Positions 8,364-17,435 of a DNA stretch of 41,991 nucleotides are shown piece by piece (within the stretch, counting starts at the first letter, position 1; every line of letters begins with the position of its first letter). A model generated the notes under the pieces. It was given only the letters and a program-made list of their open reading frames with translations, had not been told where the DNA came from and searched no databases. Source of the DNA: an uncultured Lachnospiraceae bacterium. Lineage in GTDB: Bacteria; Bacillota; Clostridia; Lachnospirales; Lachnospiraceae. A program made the position numbers and the translations under genes. The stretch is from contig CAJOLA010000004.1 of assembly GCA_905235275.1 (NCBI GenBank), positions 1-41,991 on the forward strand, given 5' to 3'.

Positions 8364-9932
8364 ATGACATTTTCACTTAAATTCTCACAAATACGCGATT
8401 TACTAAAGAGACATTCTCTCTTAAAAGAGACAAATATCACGCAGGACGGAGAAGTTGACTTCGTAACGTACGACTCCAGACAATCAAAAGACGGCGCCCT
8501 TTTTGTATGCAAGGGCGTTCATTTTAAGGAAGAATATTTCGAAAGCGCCAAAAACGCCGGCTTTGCCTGCTATATGTCCGAAACCGTCTATGATGACAGC
8601 CTTCCTTTCTTTTTGGTAAATGACATAAGAAAAGCCCTTTCCGTTGTCTCCATTGAATATTACCGCCGTCCGTCGGATTCCTTTAAGCTTGTGGGAATCA
8701 CGGGTACGGCCGGTAAAACTACGACCGCATATATGATTCACTCAATCATGAACGCCGAATCGGGAAAGGAAACGGGGCTTATCTCGACAAATGAAACATA
8801 CTGCGGAGGGGAGCATCTTGAAGCGGAAAATACAACACCCGAATCACTTAAGCTTCAGGCTCTTTTTGCGGAAGCACGAAAAAATGAACTCCCCTTTGTT
8901 ACCATGGAGGTATCATCTCAGGCCTACAGTGTGTTTAGGGTGTATGATCAGACATTTGACGTCGGGATATTTATGAATATCGACAAGGATCATATCGGGG
9001 GACCGGAGCATCCGTCTTATGAGCATTACCGCGACTGCAAGCTCGAGTTTATAAAAAACAGCCGTATCGTACCCGTTTATGCGCGAACAAAAGAGATGGA
9101 CAGGATTATCGAGACCGCACGCGCGGCTGACTGTAAGCTGATTTTATTTGATGTATTTAACGATAATATCACTCTTTCCGCAGACAGCGAGATTAATGCG
9201 ACGGAAACTCCCGATATTAAGGCTCTTGAAGAAAAACTGGGACGTGCCATTGACTTTTGTTATATCGACAGCGTTAAGCCGCTTGACGACGGCGGGTATT
9301 CATTTGTATACCACGGAAATGACGGGGAATCGCTCACTCTTTCATGCGATATGACCGGATATTTTAATATAATAAATGCATGTGCCGCAGTTGTCGCAGC
9401 CAAATACCTGGGCGTTAAGAATGAATCTATTGTAAAGGGACTCTCTCACGTATATGTGCCCGGCCGCATGAATGTCTACAAAAAAGACAATTGCACCATC
9501 ATCGTTGATTATGCCCATAACCGCCTTACTCTTCTTGAATTCCTTAAAGCATGCAGGAGGGATTATGAAGGTCACAGACTCAGTGTCGTAATCGGTGCGG
9601 CCGGCAAAAACCATCTGCGCCGTGATGATATCGCAGGACTTTGCGGAAAGTATGCTGACTTTTTATATCTTACGGATGAGGATCCCGATTTCGAGGACCC
9701 GCAGGAGATATGTGAAGACATCGCATCACGCATTCCCGAAGGCAGCGCGCCTTACGAGATAATAGTCGGACGTCCCGATGCAATAAAAAAAGCACTCGCC
9801 GACTGCCTTGCCCGTGATGATAAGAATATCATCGCGATTCTTGGCAAAGGCTCGGAGCGCTTTATTAAACTTCATGGAAAGCATGTCCCCTGTGAATCGG
9901 ATTCTGAAGTTGTTGAGAATCTGATTAAATAA
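8364..9932 (+). CDS. Mur ligase family protein, divergent MurE-like (UDP-MurNAc-dipeptide ligase paralogue)
   Basis: This 522-residue protein has the three MurE domains: UDP-binding N-terminal (TYDSRQSKDGALFVCKG, 35-51), central ATPase and C-terminal ligase domain. It keeps the P-loop lysine (GTAGKTTT, 114-121), the MEVSS glutamate (181-185), the likely carbamylated lysine K226, PGR (366-368) and DYAH (382-385). Several MurE hallmarks are changed: GTNGKTT is GTAGKTT, VSSHA is VSSQA, the amino-acid-selecting DNPR region is TDEDPD (437-442), and GKGHE is GKGSE (494-498). These positions help choose the amino acid in MurE enzymes, so the added residue may not be meso-diaminopimelate. It is transcribed alone and ends 3 bases from gatB on the other strand. 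It may be the cell's only MurE or a second specialised copy; I cannot tell. Confidence 0.8.
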   Translation: MTFSLKFSQIRDLLKRHSLLKETNITQDGEVDFVTYDSRQSKDGALFVCKGVHFKEEYFESAKNAGFACYMSETVYDDSLPFFLVNDIRKALSVVSIEYYRRPSDSFKLVGITGTAGKTTTAYMIHSIMNAESGKETGLISTNETYCGGEHLEAENTTPESLKLQALFAEARKNELPFVTMEVSSQAYSVFRVYDQTFDVGIFMNIDKDHIGGPEHPSYEHYRDCKLEFIKNSRIVPVYARTKEMDRIIETARAADCKLILFDVFNDNITLSADSEINATETPDIKALEEKLGRAIDFCYIDSVKPLDDGGYSFVYHGNDGESLTLSCDMTGYFNIINACAAVVAAKYLGVKNESIVKGLSHVYVPGRMNVYKKDNCTIIVDYAHNRLTLLEFLKACRRDYEGHRLSVVIGAAGKNHLRRDDIAGLCGKYADFLYLTDEDPDFEDPQEICEDIASRIPEGSAPYEIIVGRPDAIKKALADCLARDDKNIIAILGKGSERFIKLHGKHVPCESDSEVVENLIK

Positions 9933-9935
9933 AAT

Positions 9936-11363
9936 TTATAATAATTCTTTCAGAAGCTTGTTTACAAGTCCCGGATTCGCCTTACCGCCCATGGCCTTCA
10001 TGGTCTGCCCCACGAGGAATCCGAGGGCTTTTTCTTTTCCGCCTCGGTAATCCTCCACTGACTGCGGATTCTCATCTATCACCTTCTGCACGGTATCTCT
10101 TAATGCGCTTTCGTCATTTACCTGCGCAAGACCTTTTTCCTTAACATAGCTTTCGGGATCGATATTATCCGCAAATACTTTTTCAAAAACTTCAGTCGCT
10201 ACGGATGAATTAATCGTACCCTCTTCGGTGAGTTTGACAAGCTTCGCGAGATTCTCCGGCGAAAACTTAATGTCGTCGGGGTCCATGTCATGCTCCTTTA
10301 AGAGACGAATGGTGTCCCCTATAAGCCAATTGGCGATCTTCTTTGGACTGTTGCAAAGAGCGCTCGCCTCTTCAAAGATGTCTGCCATCTTCTTGGAGTC
10401 CGTGATGATATCAGCGTCACCTTTAGGAATCCCGTACTCACTGATATATCTTTCCTGTCTTGCCGCCTTAAACTCAGGCTCCCTTTGCTTAATCTCATCA
10501 ATCCATTCCCGGCTTATGAATATTCCCGGCAAATCAGGATCCGGAAAATAACGATAGTCCTGTGCATCTTCCTTGGAGCGCATGGAATATGATTCTTCTT
10601 TGTTATCATCCCAGCGTCTTGTCTCCTGGATTACCTGCCCGCCGTCTTCGATTATGACAATCTGCCTGTTCCTTTCATTTTCTATGGCACGGGCAATTGC
10701 CTTGAATGAATTCAAATTTTTCATCTCGGTCCTTGTTCCAAGCTTATCGGAGCCTGCTTCCCTTACCGACAGATTCACATCGGCACGCATGGAGCCTTCC
10801 TGCAGCTTGCAGTCGGATGCACCAAGATACTGAATGGTCGTGCGCAGTGTCTCAAGGTATGCAATCACCTCATCTGCCGAGCTCATGTCAGGCTCTGAAA
10901 CTATCTCGATAAGAGGAACTCCCGACCTGTTAAAGTCTATGAGAGAGCCGTCCTTTAACTCATCATGAATAAGCTTTCCGGCATCCTCCTCCATGTGAAT
11001 CTCATGGATTCGCACCTTTTTCTCATAACCGTCAACATTAATATTCACATGACCGTTTAAACAAATCGGCTCGTAGAGCTGTGATATCTGATAATCCTGA
11101 GGATTGTCCGGATAAAAATAATTCTTGCGATCGAATCGGCAGTTTCGGTTAATCTCACAATTAGTCGCAAGGCCGACAGCCATGGCATATTCGACAACCT
11201 TCTTATTCAGAACGGGAAGCGATCCCGGCATCCCTGTGCAGACGGGACATGTATGAGTATTGGGCTTACCTCCGAACTGAGTCGGACATCCGCAAAATAT
11301 CTTTGTCTTTGTGGCAAGTTCAACGTGAACCTCAAGACCTATGACCGTTTCATACTTCTTCAT
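9936..11363 (-). CDS. gatB: Asp-tRNA(Asn)/Glu-tRNA(Gln) amidotransferase subunit B
   Basis: GatB binds misacylated Glu-tRNA(Gln) or Asp-tRNA(Asn) and performs the kinase and transamidase step of GatCAB. The 475 residues begin MKKYETVIGLEVHVEL and include zinc-site cysteines CGCPTQFGGKPNTHTCPVC, the cradle motif DRKNYFYPDNPQDYQISQ, and the YDDE-like C-terminal domain ending in GLVNKLLKELL. I use the ATG 7 bases after GGAGG; a GTG two codons earlier overlaps the gatA stop. It is last of gatC-gatA-gatB and converges with the MurE-like gene across 3 bases, leaving no room for a terminator. Confidence 0.96.
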   Translation of the reverse strand: MKKYETVIGLEVHVELATKTKIFCGCPTQFGGKPNTHTCPVCTGMPGSLPVLNKKVVEYAMAVGLATNCEINRNCRFDRKNYFYPDNPQDYQISQLYEPICLNGHVNINVDGYEKKVRIHEIHMEEDAGKLIHDELKDGSLIDFNRSGVPLIEIVSEPDMSSADEVIAYLETLRTTIQYLGASDCKLQEGSMRADVNLSVREAGSDKLGTRTEMKNLNSFKAIARAIENERNRQIVIIEDGGQVIQETRRWDDNKEESYSMRSKEDAQDYRYFPDPDLPGIFISREWIDEIKQREPEFKAARQERYISEYGIPKGDADIITDSKKMADIFEEASALCNSPKKIANWLIGDTIRLLKEHDMDPDDIKFSPENLAKLVKLTEEGTINSSVATEVFEKVFADNIDPESYVKEKGLAQVNDESALRDTVQKVIDENPQSVEDYRGGKEKALGFLVGQTMKAMGGKANPGLVNKLLKELL

Positions 11364-11365
11364 AT

Positions 11366-12835
11366 TCACGCCTCCTCTCCGCCCGGCTTAATACTTTCGC
11401 CGTATTTTCTCTCAAATGCAAAAGCTGCTTTTATTATCGTCTTCTCATTAAAGCAGTTACCGGTAAGCTGCAAGCCTATCGGCAGCCCCCGGGAATTTAC
11501 ACCGCACGGAAGCGATATGGCGGGAAGCCCCGCAAGGTTTGCGGAAACCGTATATATATCTCCCAGATACATCTTTATCGGGTCGATAAGCGACTCCCCG
11601 AGCCTTGGCGCAACGGTCGGTGCCACGGGTCCCAGTATAACGTCATATTCTTCAAATGCTTTATCAAACGCCTGCTTTATGAGAGCCTTTGTCTTTAAGG
11701 CTTTCATGTAGTAGGCATCATAATATCCTGAGCTGAGCGCAAATGTTCCAAGCATGATTCGACGTTTAACCTCTTCCCCGAAGCCTTCGGAGCGGCTGCG
11801 TTTATACATCTGATGCAGGCCCTCGTAATCCTTGGCCCTGTATCCGTACTTAACGCCGTCAAATCTTGAAAGATTGGAGCTTGCCTCTGCCGATGCGATT
11901 ATGTAGTAAGCCGGAACCGCGTAGTGAACAAGACCCAGATCAAACCTTTCAACCTCTGCCCCCATCTCTTTTAAGGTATCTGCAGCCGCTAAAACCGCAG
12001 TACCCACTTCCTCATCAAGGCCTTCACCGAAATAATCATTCGGAATTCCTATCTTTAATCCCTTTACGTCACCGCCAAGTGCCGACGTAAAATCAGTATC
12101 ATCTCTTTTAACGGATGTTGAATCCTTAGTATCGTAGGATGCTATAGCCTCAAGTATTGCAGCGCAGTCCGTCACATCCTTTGCAATCGGACCTATCTGG
12201 TCAAGAGAGGACGCATATGCAATAAGCCCGTTTCTGCTTACCGTGCCATATGTCGGTTTAATGCCCGTCACACCGCAGTATGCACTCGGCTGTCTGATGG
12301 ATCCTCCCGTATCGGTACCGAGAGCATATGCTACCTCGCCTGCAGCCACAGCAGCCGCCGAACCGCCTGAAGAACCTCCCGTCACCCTTTCGGCATCATG
12401 CGGATTTTTAACCGCACCGAAAAAGGAAGTCTCGGATGTACTTCCCATTGCGAATTCGTCCATATTGGTCTTGCCGATAATTACCGCTCCGGCTTTCTCA
12501 AGATTCTCGACTGCCGTCGCACTGTAAGGCGGAACAAAGTTCGAAAGAATCTTTGATGCACATGTGGTGCGAAGACCCTTCGTGCACAGATTATCCTTAA
12601 GAGCCACGGGCACACCCGCAAGAGGACCGGTAAGACTCCCATCCTCAATCTGCCTTTGCACTTCCTCTGCTCTTTTTATGACGCCGGCCTCATCTGCCAA
12701 TGTCACAAATGCATTTAAGCCCTTGTCTTTTTCTTTTATATTCTCAAGAGACTCTTTTGCGGCATCAACCGCAGTGACTTTTCCTTCTTTTATCCTTTTG
12801 CCAAGCTCCGTGGCCGTAAGATCAGTTAAACTCAA
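11366..12835 (-). CDS. gatA: Asp-tRNA(Asn)/Glu-tRNA(Gln) amidotransferase subunit A
   Basis: GatA is the amidase-signature subunit that releases ammonia from glutamine for GatB. The Ser-cisSer-Lys triad is visible as K80 (VALKDN), S155 in GGSSGGS and S179 in TDTGGSIRQP. I choose a TTG start at 12833-12835, giving SLTDLTATELG after the initiator. CAGGG lies 7 bases upstream and this gives the usual ~489-residue length. A TTG at 12859 would add eight residues but has no ribosome site and abuts the gatC stop. The gene overlaps neither neighbour greatly, and gatC, gatA and gatB are clearly one transcription unit. Confidence 0.95.
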   Translation of the reverse strand: MSLTDLTATELGKRIKEGKVTAVDAAKESLENIKEKDKGLNAFVTLADEAGVIKRAEEVQRQIEDGSLTGPLAGVPVALKDNLCTKGLRTTCASKILSNFVPPYSATAVENLEKAGAVIIGKTNMDEFAMGSTSETSFFGAVKNPHDAERVTGGSSGGSAAAVAAGEVAYALGTDTGGSIRQPSAYCGVTGIKPTYGTVSRNGLIAYASSLDQIGPIAKDVTDCAAILEAIASYDTKDSTSVKRDDTDFTSALGGDVKGLKIGIPNDYFGEGLDEEVGTAVLAAADTLKEMGAEVERFDLGLVHYAVPAYYIIASAEASSNLSRFDGVKYGYRAKDYEGLHQMYKRSRSEGFGEEVKRRIMLGTFALSSGYYDAYYMKALKTKALIKQAFDKAFEEYDVILGPVAPTVAPRLGESLIDPIKMYLGDIYTVSANLAGLPAISLPCGVNSRGLPIGLQLTGNCFNEKTIIKAAFAFERKYGESIKPGGEEA

Positions 12836-12859
12836 AAATAATCCCTGCTTTCTTATCAA

Positions 12860-13153
12860 TCAGTCAAATGTATGCGGTACGACATATTGTCCGTCTTTTT
12901 TCTCGGGTGCGTTTGCAAGCATGGCTTCCCTGTCATCCGGGTTTGTAATCTCATCCTCACGGAAAACATTGCCTGTATCTATCACCTGAACGAGCGGCTC
13001 GACATCCGCGGTATCAAGTTCATTTAACATATCCACGTAATCAAGCATCTTCTCCATGTCTAAGCGAATCTTTTCTTTTTCGGCATCCCCGAATTCAAGC
13101 TTTGCCAGGATACCCACATACTCAATCATCCCGTTATCTATCTTATCTGACAT
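12860..13153 (-). CDS. gatC: Asp-tRNA(Asn)/Glu-tRNA(Gln) amidotransferase subunit C
   Basis: GatC is the 97-residue belt subunit that holds GatA and GatB together. Typical features are IEYVGILAKLEFGDAEKEKI near the N-terminus, MLDYVDMLNELDTADVEPLV in the middle and the closing FREDEITNPDDREAMLANAPEKKDGQYVVP. The ATG has a good GGAAGGTG site 7 bases upstream. It begins 23 bases after radA, too short for a confident separate promoter, so radA and gatCAB are probably co-transcribed. Confidence 0.94.
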   Translation of the reverse strand: MSDKIDNGMIEYVGILAKLEFGDAEKEKIRLDMEKMLDYVDMLNELDTADVEPLVQVIDTGNVFREDEITNPDDREAMLANAPEKKDGQYVVPHTFD

Positions 13154-13176
13154 GATTTATCACCTTCCGTTCTTAC

Positions 13177-14541
13177 TTAAAAAAAGTCGATTGCCTCCCG
13201 GATATCGGCAACTCCCGTCACCTTTATATCGTCTCTTTTCCCGATTCTGTCTAAACATACCTTCGGAACGATGCATTCACTAAATGAAAGCTTGGCTGCT
13301 TCATTTACACGCTCCTTAACGCCCGTTACGGCTCTTACTTCTCCCGAAAGCCCTACTTCACCGAAGCATACGACGTCGGGCGGCAGCTCCTTATTCTTAA
13401 AGCTTCCCGCAATCGCCATAACTATCGCAAGGTCAAGCGCAGGCTCTGTCGCCTTCATTCCGCCGGCCACATTCACGTAAGCGTCATGCCCGGAAAGCCT
13501 TAAGCCGGATCTTTTCTCCATAACGGCCATAAGCAGATTCACGCGGTTATAGTCCGTTCCCGAAGCGGTTCGTCTCGGTATCCCGAAATCAGACGACGTT
13601 ACAAGCGCCTGAATCTCCATCATTATCGGTCTCGTGCCTTCCATGAGACATGTGATGACTGACCCCGATGCGTTAATCGCTCTTCCGCTCAACATATATG
13701 CTGAAGGATTTTGCACTTCCTGCATACCGCTTGCGCACATTTCAAAAACACCTATCTCATTGGTTGCTCCGAACCTGTTTTTTACGCCGCGAAGTATCCT
13801 GTAGGCCGCATTCCTCTCGCCTTCCAGATAGATAACGGTATCTACCATATGCTCAAGCATTCTCGGTCCCGCAACGACACCTTCCTTGGTAACATGCCCG
13901 ATAATAAATACGGAAATTGAGCTTTCTTTTGAAAGCCGAAGAAGCCTCATCGTGCTCTCACGCACCTGACCGGGACTTCCCGGCGCCGAATCGGACTCAT
14001 TCGAATAAACGGTCTGAATGGAATCGATGACCATAAGGTCCGGCTTAATGTCTTCTGCCGCAGCCGTAATATCATCTATGTCCGTAGCACAAAGAATCTT
14101 TAAGCCCTCGGGTAACTCACCCAGTCTGTCGGCACGAAGCTTAATCTGCCTGAGTGATTCCTCTCCCGATATGTAGAGCACGTTCTTCCCGGTCTTTGCC
14201 GCATTAATGCAAACCTGCAAAATAAGAGTCGACTTCCCGATTCCGGGGTCGCCTCCCACAAGCGTGAGGCTTCCCGTAACGATTCCGCCACCAAGCACCC
14301 TGTCAAATTCTTCAAATCCGGTCGATATACGTCCGGCATCCTCCGTCTGTATGTCGCGCACGGATACGGGAGTCGGTCTGTCCGTCACAGACTTTTTCCC
14401 GGCCTTGAATTTGTCATTTTTGGCAGGGGCAGGCGCCTCGGTAAATGTATTCCATTGCTTGCAGGCAGGGCACTGACCGAGCCACTTTGATGACTCGTAT
14501 CCGCACTCTCCGCAAAAATATAATTTAGTATTTTTTGCCAT
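13177..14541 (-). CDS. radA: DNA repair protein RadA (Sms)
   Basis: RadA is a RecA-like ATPase that drives branch migration of recombination intermediates. The 454 residues show an N-terminal zinc finger (C10, C13, C24, C27), Walker A GGDPGIGKST at 96-105, the RadA-specific KNRFG motif in RGVKNRFGATNEIG, and a C-terminal Lon-protease-like domain with GGMKATEPALDLAIVMAIAGSF and FGEVGLSGEVRAV. The last motif lacks the Lon catalytic serine, as in all RadA proteins. It starts 4 bases after the orphan gene and has no clear ribosome site, so its translation may depend on coupling. Confidence 0.96.
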   Translation of the reverse strand: MAKNTKLYFCGECGYESSKWLGQCPACKQWNTFTEAPAPAKNDKFKAGKKSVTDRPTPVSVRDIQTEDAGRISTGFEEFDRVLGGGIVTGSLTLVGGDPGIGKSTLILQVCINAAKTGKNVLYISGEESLRQIKLRADRLGELPEGLKILCATDIDDITAAAEDIKPDLMVIDSIQTVYSNESDSAPGSPGQVRESTMRLLRLSKESSISVFIIGHVTKEGVVAGPRMLEHMVDTVIYLEGERNAAYRILRGVKNRFGATNEIGVFEMCASGMQEVQNPSAYMLSGRAINASGSVITCLMEGTRPIMMEIQALVTSSDFGIPRRTASGTDYNRVNLLMAVMEKRSGLRLSGHDAYVNVAGGMKATEPALDLAIVMAIAGSFKNKELPPDVVCFGEVGLSGEVRAVTGVKERVNEAAKLSFSECIVPKVCLDRIGKRDDIKVTGVADIREAIDFF

Positions 14542-14545
14542 ATTT

Positions 14546-14962
14546 TTAGTTTAATTTCTTGATCTCAATATTTGTAAGCTCATCTTCCACGCTTGCGAAG
14601 TTAAGAGAAAGCTTTCCGCCAATGCCTGTGGTAATGGACTCTGCGTATTCTCCGTCAATGATTACCGCATATCTTGCGTCTTCCTCAAGACCGATTGTAA
14701 TCTGTGCATCCTCCAGAGCATCAACGTCAAAGATAACGCCCTCTTCCGTCTCCTTGAAGTTAAAGACCGCGGTTCCCGGAACCGACTCATATACAAACGC
14801 TTCATTCTTCTCAAGCTTAGTAATGTCTTTAAACGTCTTGACCTTGTAGATATCGCCGAGATGCTCAAAATCGGAAACCTTACTCTTCTCATTAAGCTTA
14901 AAATTACCAAAGCTTAAAGTACCGTCTTCTTCACCGCGAATAATTTCTTCTACTACTGCCAT
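14546..14962 (-). CDS. conserved hypothetical protein, 138 residues, between clpC and radA
   Basis: I do not recognise a characterised function. I recall similar short proteins in Lachnospiraceae beginning MAVVEE that are sometimes auto-labelled 'endosialidase', but nothing here looks like a sialidase catalytic domain. The protein is acidic and probably rich in beta-strands: DGTLSFGNFKLNEKSKVSDF, GDIYKVKTFKDITKLEKN, an EAFVYESVPGTAVFNF segment, then repeated strand-turn-strand patterns (VIFDVDALEDAQITIG, YAVIIDGEYAESI). It has no signal peptide, membrane segment or cysteine pair, so it is likely cytosolic. The ribosome site is good (GGAAGG) and it starts 1 base after clpC and ends 4 before radA. 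That suggests a role near stress or repair, or simply hitch-hiking. Confidence 0.75.
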   Translation of the reverse strand: MAVVEEIIRGEEDGTLSFGNFKLNEKSKVSDFEHLGDIYKVKTFKDITKLEKNEAFVYESVPGTAVFNFKETEEGVIFDVDALEDAQITIGLEEDARYAVIIDGEYAESITTGIGGKLSLNFASVEDELTNIEIKKLN

Positions 14963-14963
14963 T

Positions 14964-17420
14964 TTATTTCCTTCCTTTCTTCTTAACCGTGAATTCCAAC
15001 TCTTTATCTTTTACGGAAATACCGATATTATCATTTTCTTTTATTTTGCCGCTGAGTATCATATCGACCAGACGATCCTCAATTTCACGCTGAATCGCGC
15101 GCCTTAACGGTCTTGCACCGTACTTGGGGTCGTATCCTTTTTCGGTAATGAATTTTTTGGCTGCGGCATTCAATGTTACGGAAATACCTGAAATCTCTTT
15201 TGTTCTCTTATTCAGGTCTGCAATCATTATATCAACAATCTTTCCGATTTCATCCTTGGAAAGCTGTCTGAACACAATTATTTCATCGATTCTGTTGATG
15301 AACTCCGGCTTGAATTCCCTGTTCACATCATTCATTACTTCCGACTTCATCTTCTGATAGAGGTCTTCGTCAGTCTTTCCGACCTCAAAGCCCAGTGACT
15401 TCGGCTCGACGATGCTTCTTGCACCTATATTGGACGTCATGATAATGATACAGTTTTTAAAATCTACCACGCGTCCTTCCGAGTCGGTAATACGTCCGTC
15501 ATCCAACACCTGCAATAATACGTTGAAAATGTCCGGATGCGCTTTTTCTATCTCATCAAAGAGAACAACCGAATACGGCTTTCTTCTTACCTGTTCACTA
15601 AGCTGTCCGCCTTCCTCGTATCCTACGTATCCCGGCGGTGAACCGATCATCTTGGAAACGGTATGCTTCTCCATGTACTCTGACATGTCCACTCTTATGA
15701 GAGCATCCTCCGAACCGAATACCGCAGATGCAAGTGCTTTTGAAAGCTCCGTCTTTCCGACTCCGGTAGGTCCGAGGAACATAAACGATCCGATAGGTCT
15801 GTTCGGACTTCCTATGCCGACACGACCGCGTCTTATGGCCTTTGATACGGCTTTTACGCCTTCATCCTGACCGATTACACGCTTGTGAAGCTCTTTTTCA
15901 AGATTAAGGAGTCTGTCTGATTCCTTTTCGGTAATGCGGTTAAGCGGAATGCCCGTCCACATGGATACAACGTCTGCTATCTCCTCTTCACCGATCTTAA
16001 TCCTGTTTGCCTTTTTGCTTCCGGTAAGCTTATCAATAAGAGCTTTAAGCTTCTTTTTTGCCTCTTCCTGCTTCTTTCTTATCTCGCCGGCCTTGTCGAA
16101 CTTGGACGCCTTAAGCGCCTTTTCTTTTTCTTCCTCGAGTTCTTTAAGAGTCGCCTTTAACTCATCGACTTTTTTATTCTTACCGCCCGCGTTAAGCTTT
16201 GACTTGGATGCCGCCTCATCAATAAGGTCGATTGCCTTATCGGGAAGAAATCTCTCGGAGATATATCTTCTTGAGAGCTTAACGGCTGCATCAAGTGCCT
16301 CATCGGTAATTTCCACTCCGTGGTGCTCTTCATATAAAGGTCTTAATCCTTTTAAAATCTCTTTTGTTTCTTCCTCCGTCGGTTCATTCACCTTGACGGG
16401 CTGGAATCTTCTCTCAAATGCGGCATCCTTTTCGATGTGCTTACGATACTCATCCGTCGTGGTCGCACCGATTATCTGAAGCTCGCCTCTTGCAAGATAC
16501 GGCTTTAAGATATTGGATGCATCGATTGCGCCTTCCGCATTACCGGCACCTATGATGGTATGAATCTCATCAAGGAAAAGAATGACATTACCGTCATCGA
16601 TAACCTCACGTATTACATTCTTAATTCGTTCTTCAAATTCTCCGCGGTACTTCGATCCCGCAACCATGCCGGACATATCAAGAGTTACCACGCGCTTGTT
16701 AAGAAGTGTATCCGGCACGTCACCGTCAACGATTCTTTGCGCGATGCCCTCAACTATCGCCGTCTTACCAACTCCCGGATCTCCCGTAAGACACGGATTA
16801 TTTTTTGTTCGTCTGTTGAGTATCTGAATTACTCTTTCGATTTCTTTTTCTCTGCCGATAACGGGATCGAGCGCATGCAAAGCGGCAAGGTCCGTTAAAT
16901 CTCTTCCGTGCTTATCAAGAGTCGGCGTATCGGTTACAAAATTATCTCCCCTCTGTCCGAACTCTTCTCTTGCGGGACTGGACATATCTTCTCCCATTGC
17001 CGTAAGCGTGTCGTTATATATCTTAGCCGCATCGGCACCGAGAGTTGAAAGGATTCTTACGGCAACACTGTCGAACTCCCTTAAAAGCGCAAGAAGTATA
17101 TGCTCGGTTCCTGCAAGCTTGGAGCCGAATCTCCTCGCCTGCTTTCCGGCATTCTGAAGAACCTTGGTTGCTCTCGGGGTCCAGCCTGACGGATCCATAA
17201 TGAGAACATCCTCCTCCCCCATCATCTGCTCCGTAAGAGCCATAAGGGAATCTTCTTTTATGCCTGCCTCTGCGAGAATCTTTCCGGCAAGAGAGTCCTG
17301 CACATGCACAAGACCTATAAGCAAATGCTCAGAGCCTGCGGTCTTTCTGTTAAGGGCCTTGGCAGCCTCCTTTGCGCTTTTAATTGCCTGCTCGGCTTTT
17401 TTTGTAAATTTATCTTCCAT
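14964..17420 (-). CDS. clpC: ATP-dependent Clp protease ATP-binding subunit ClpC
   Basis: ClpC is a class I Hsp100 unfoldase that feeds substrates to ClpP. In 818 residues it shows two Clp_N repeats (about 1-145), AAA+ domain 1 with GDPGVGKT and [13 protein letters not shown], a UVR-type middle coiled coil rich in Lys and Glu (about 400-480), AAA+ domain 2 with GPTGVGKT and [23 protein letters not shown], and a D2-small domain with [16 protein letters not shown]. The start has a strong AAGGAGG. In Bacilli clpC follows ctsR-mcsA-mcsB, but here it follows a flippase, so control by CtsR is not evident from context. The partner ClpP is encoded at 28463-29050. Confidence 0.95.
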   Translation of the reverse strand: MEDKFTKKAEQAIKSAKEAAKALNRKTAGSEHLLIGLVHVQDSLAGKILAEAGIKEDSLMALTEQMMGEEDVLIMDPSGWTPRATKVLQNAGKQARRFGSKLAGTEHILLALLREFDSVAVRILSTLGADAAKIYNDTLTAMGEDMSSPAREEFGQRGDNFVTDTPTLDKHGRDLTDLAALHALDPVIGREKEIERVIQILNRRTKNNPCLTGDPGVGKTAIVEGIAQRIVDGDVPDTLLNKRVVTLDMSGMVAGSKYRGEFEERIKNVIREVIDDGNVILFLDEIHTIIGAGNAEGAIDASNILKPYLARGELQIIGATTTDEYRKHIEKDAAFERRFQPVKVNEPTEEETKEILKGLRPLYEEHHGVEITDEALDAAVKLSRRYISERFLPDKAIDLIDEAASKSKLNAGGKNKKVDELKATLKELEEEKEKALKASKFDKAGEIRKKQEEAKKKLKALIDKLTGSKKANRIKIGEEEIADVVSMWTGIPLNRITEKESDRLLNLEKELHKRVIGQDEGVKAVSKAIRRGRVGIGSPNRPIGSFMFLGPTGVGKTELSKALASAVFGSEDALIRVDMSEYMEKHTVSKMIGSPPGYVGYEEGGQLSEQVRRKPYSVVLFDEIEKAHPDIFNVLLQVLDDGRITDSEGRVVDFKNCIIIMTSNIGARSIVEPKSLGFEVGKTDEDLYQKMKSEVMNDVNREFKPEFINRIDEIIVFRQLSKDEIGKIVDIMIADLNKRTKEISGISVTLNAAAKKFITEKGYDPKYGARPLRRAIQREIEDRLVDMILSGKIKENDNIGISVKDKELEFTVKKKGRK

Positions 17421-17435
17421 CGTGAGATCACCTCC

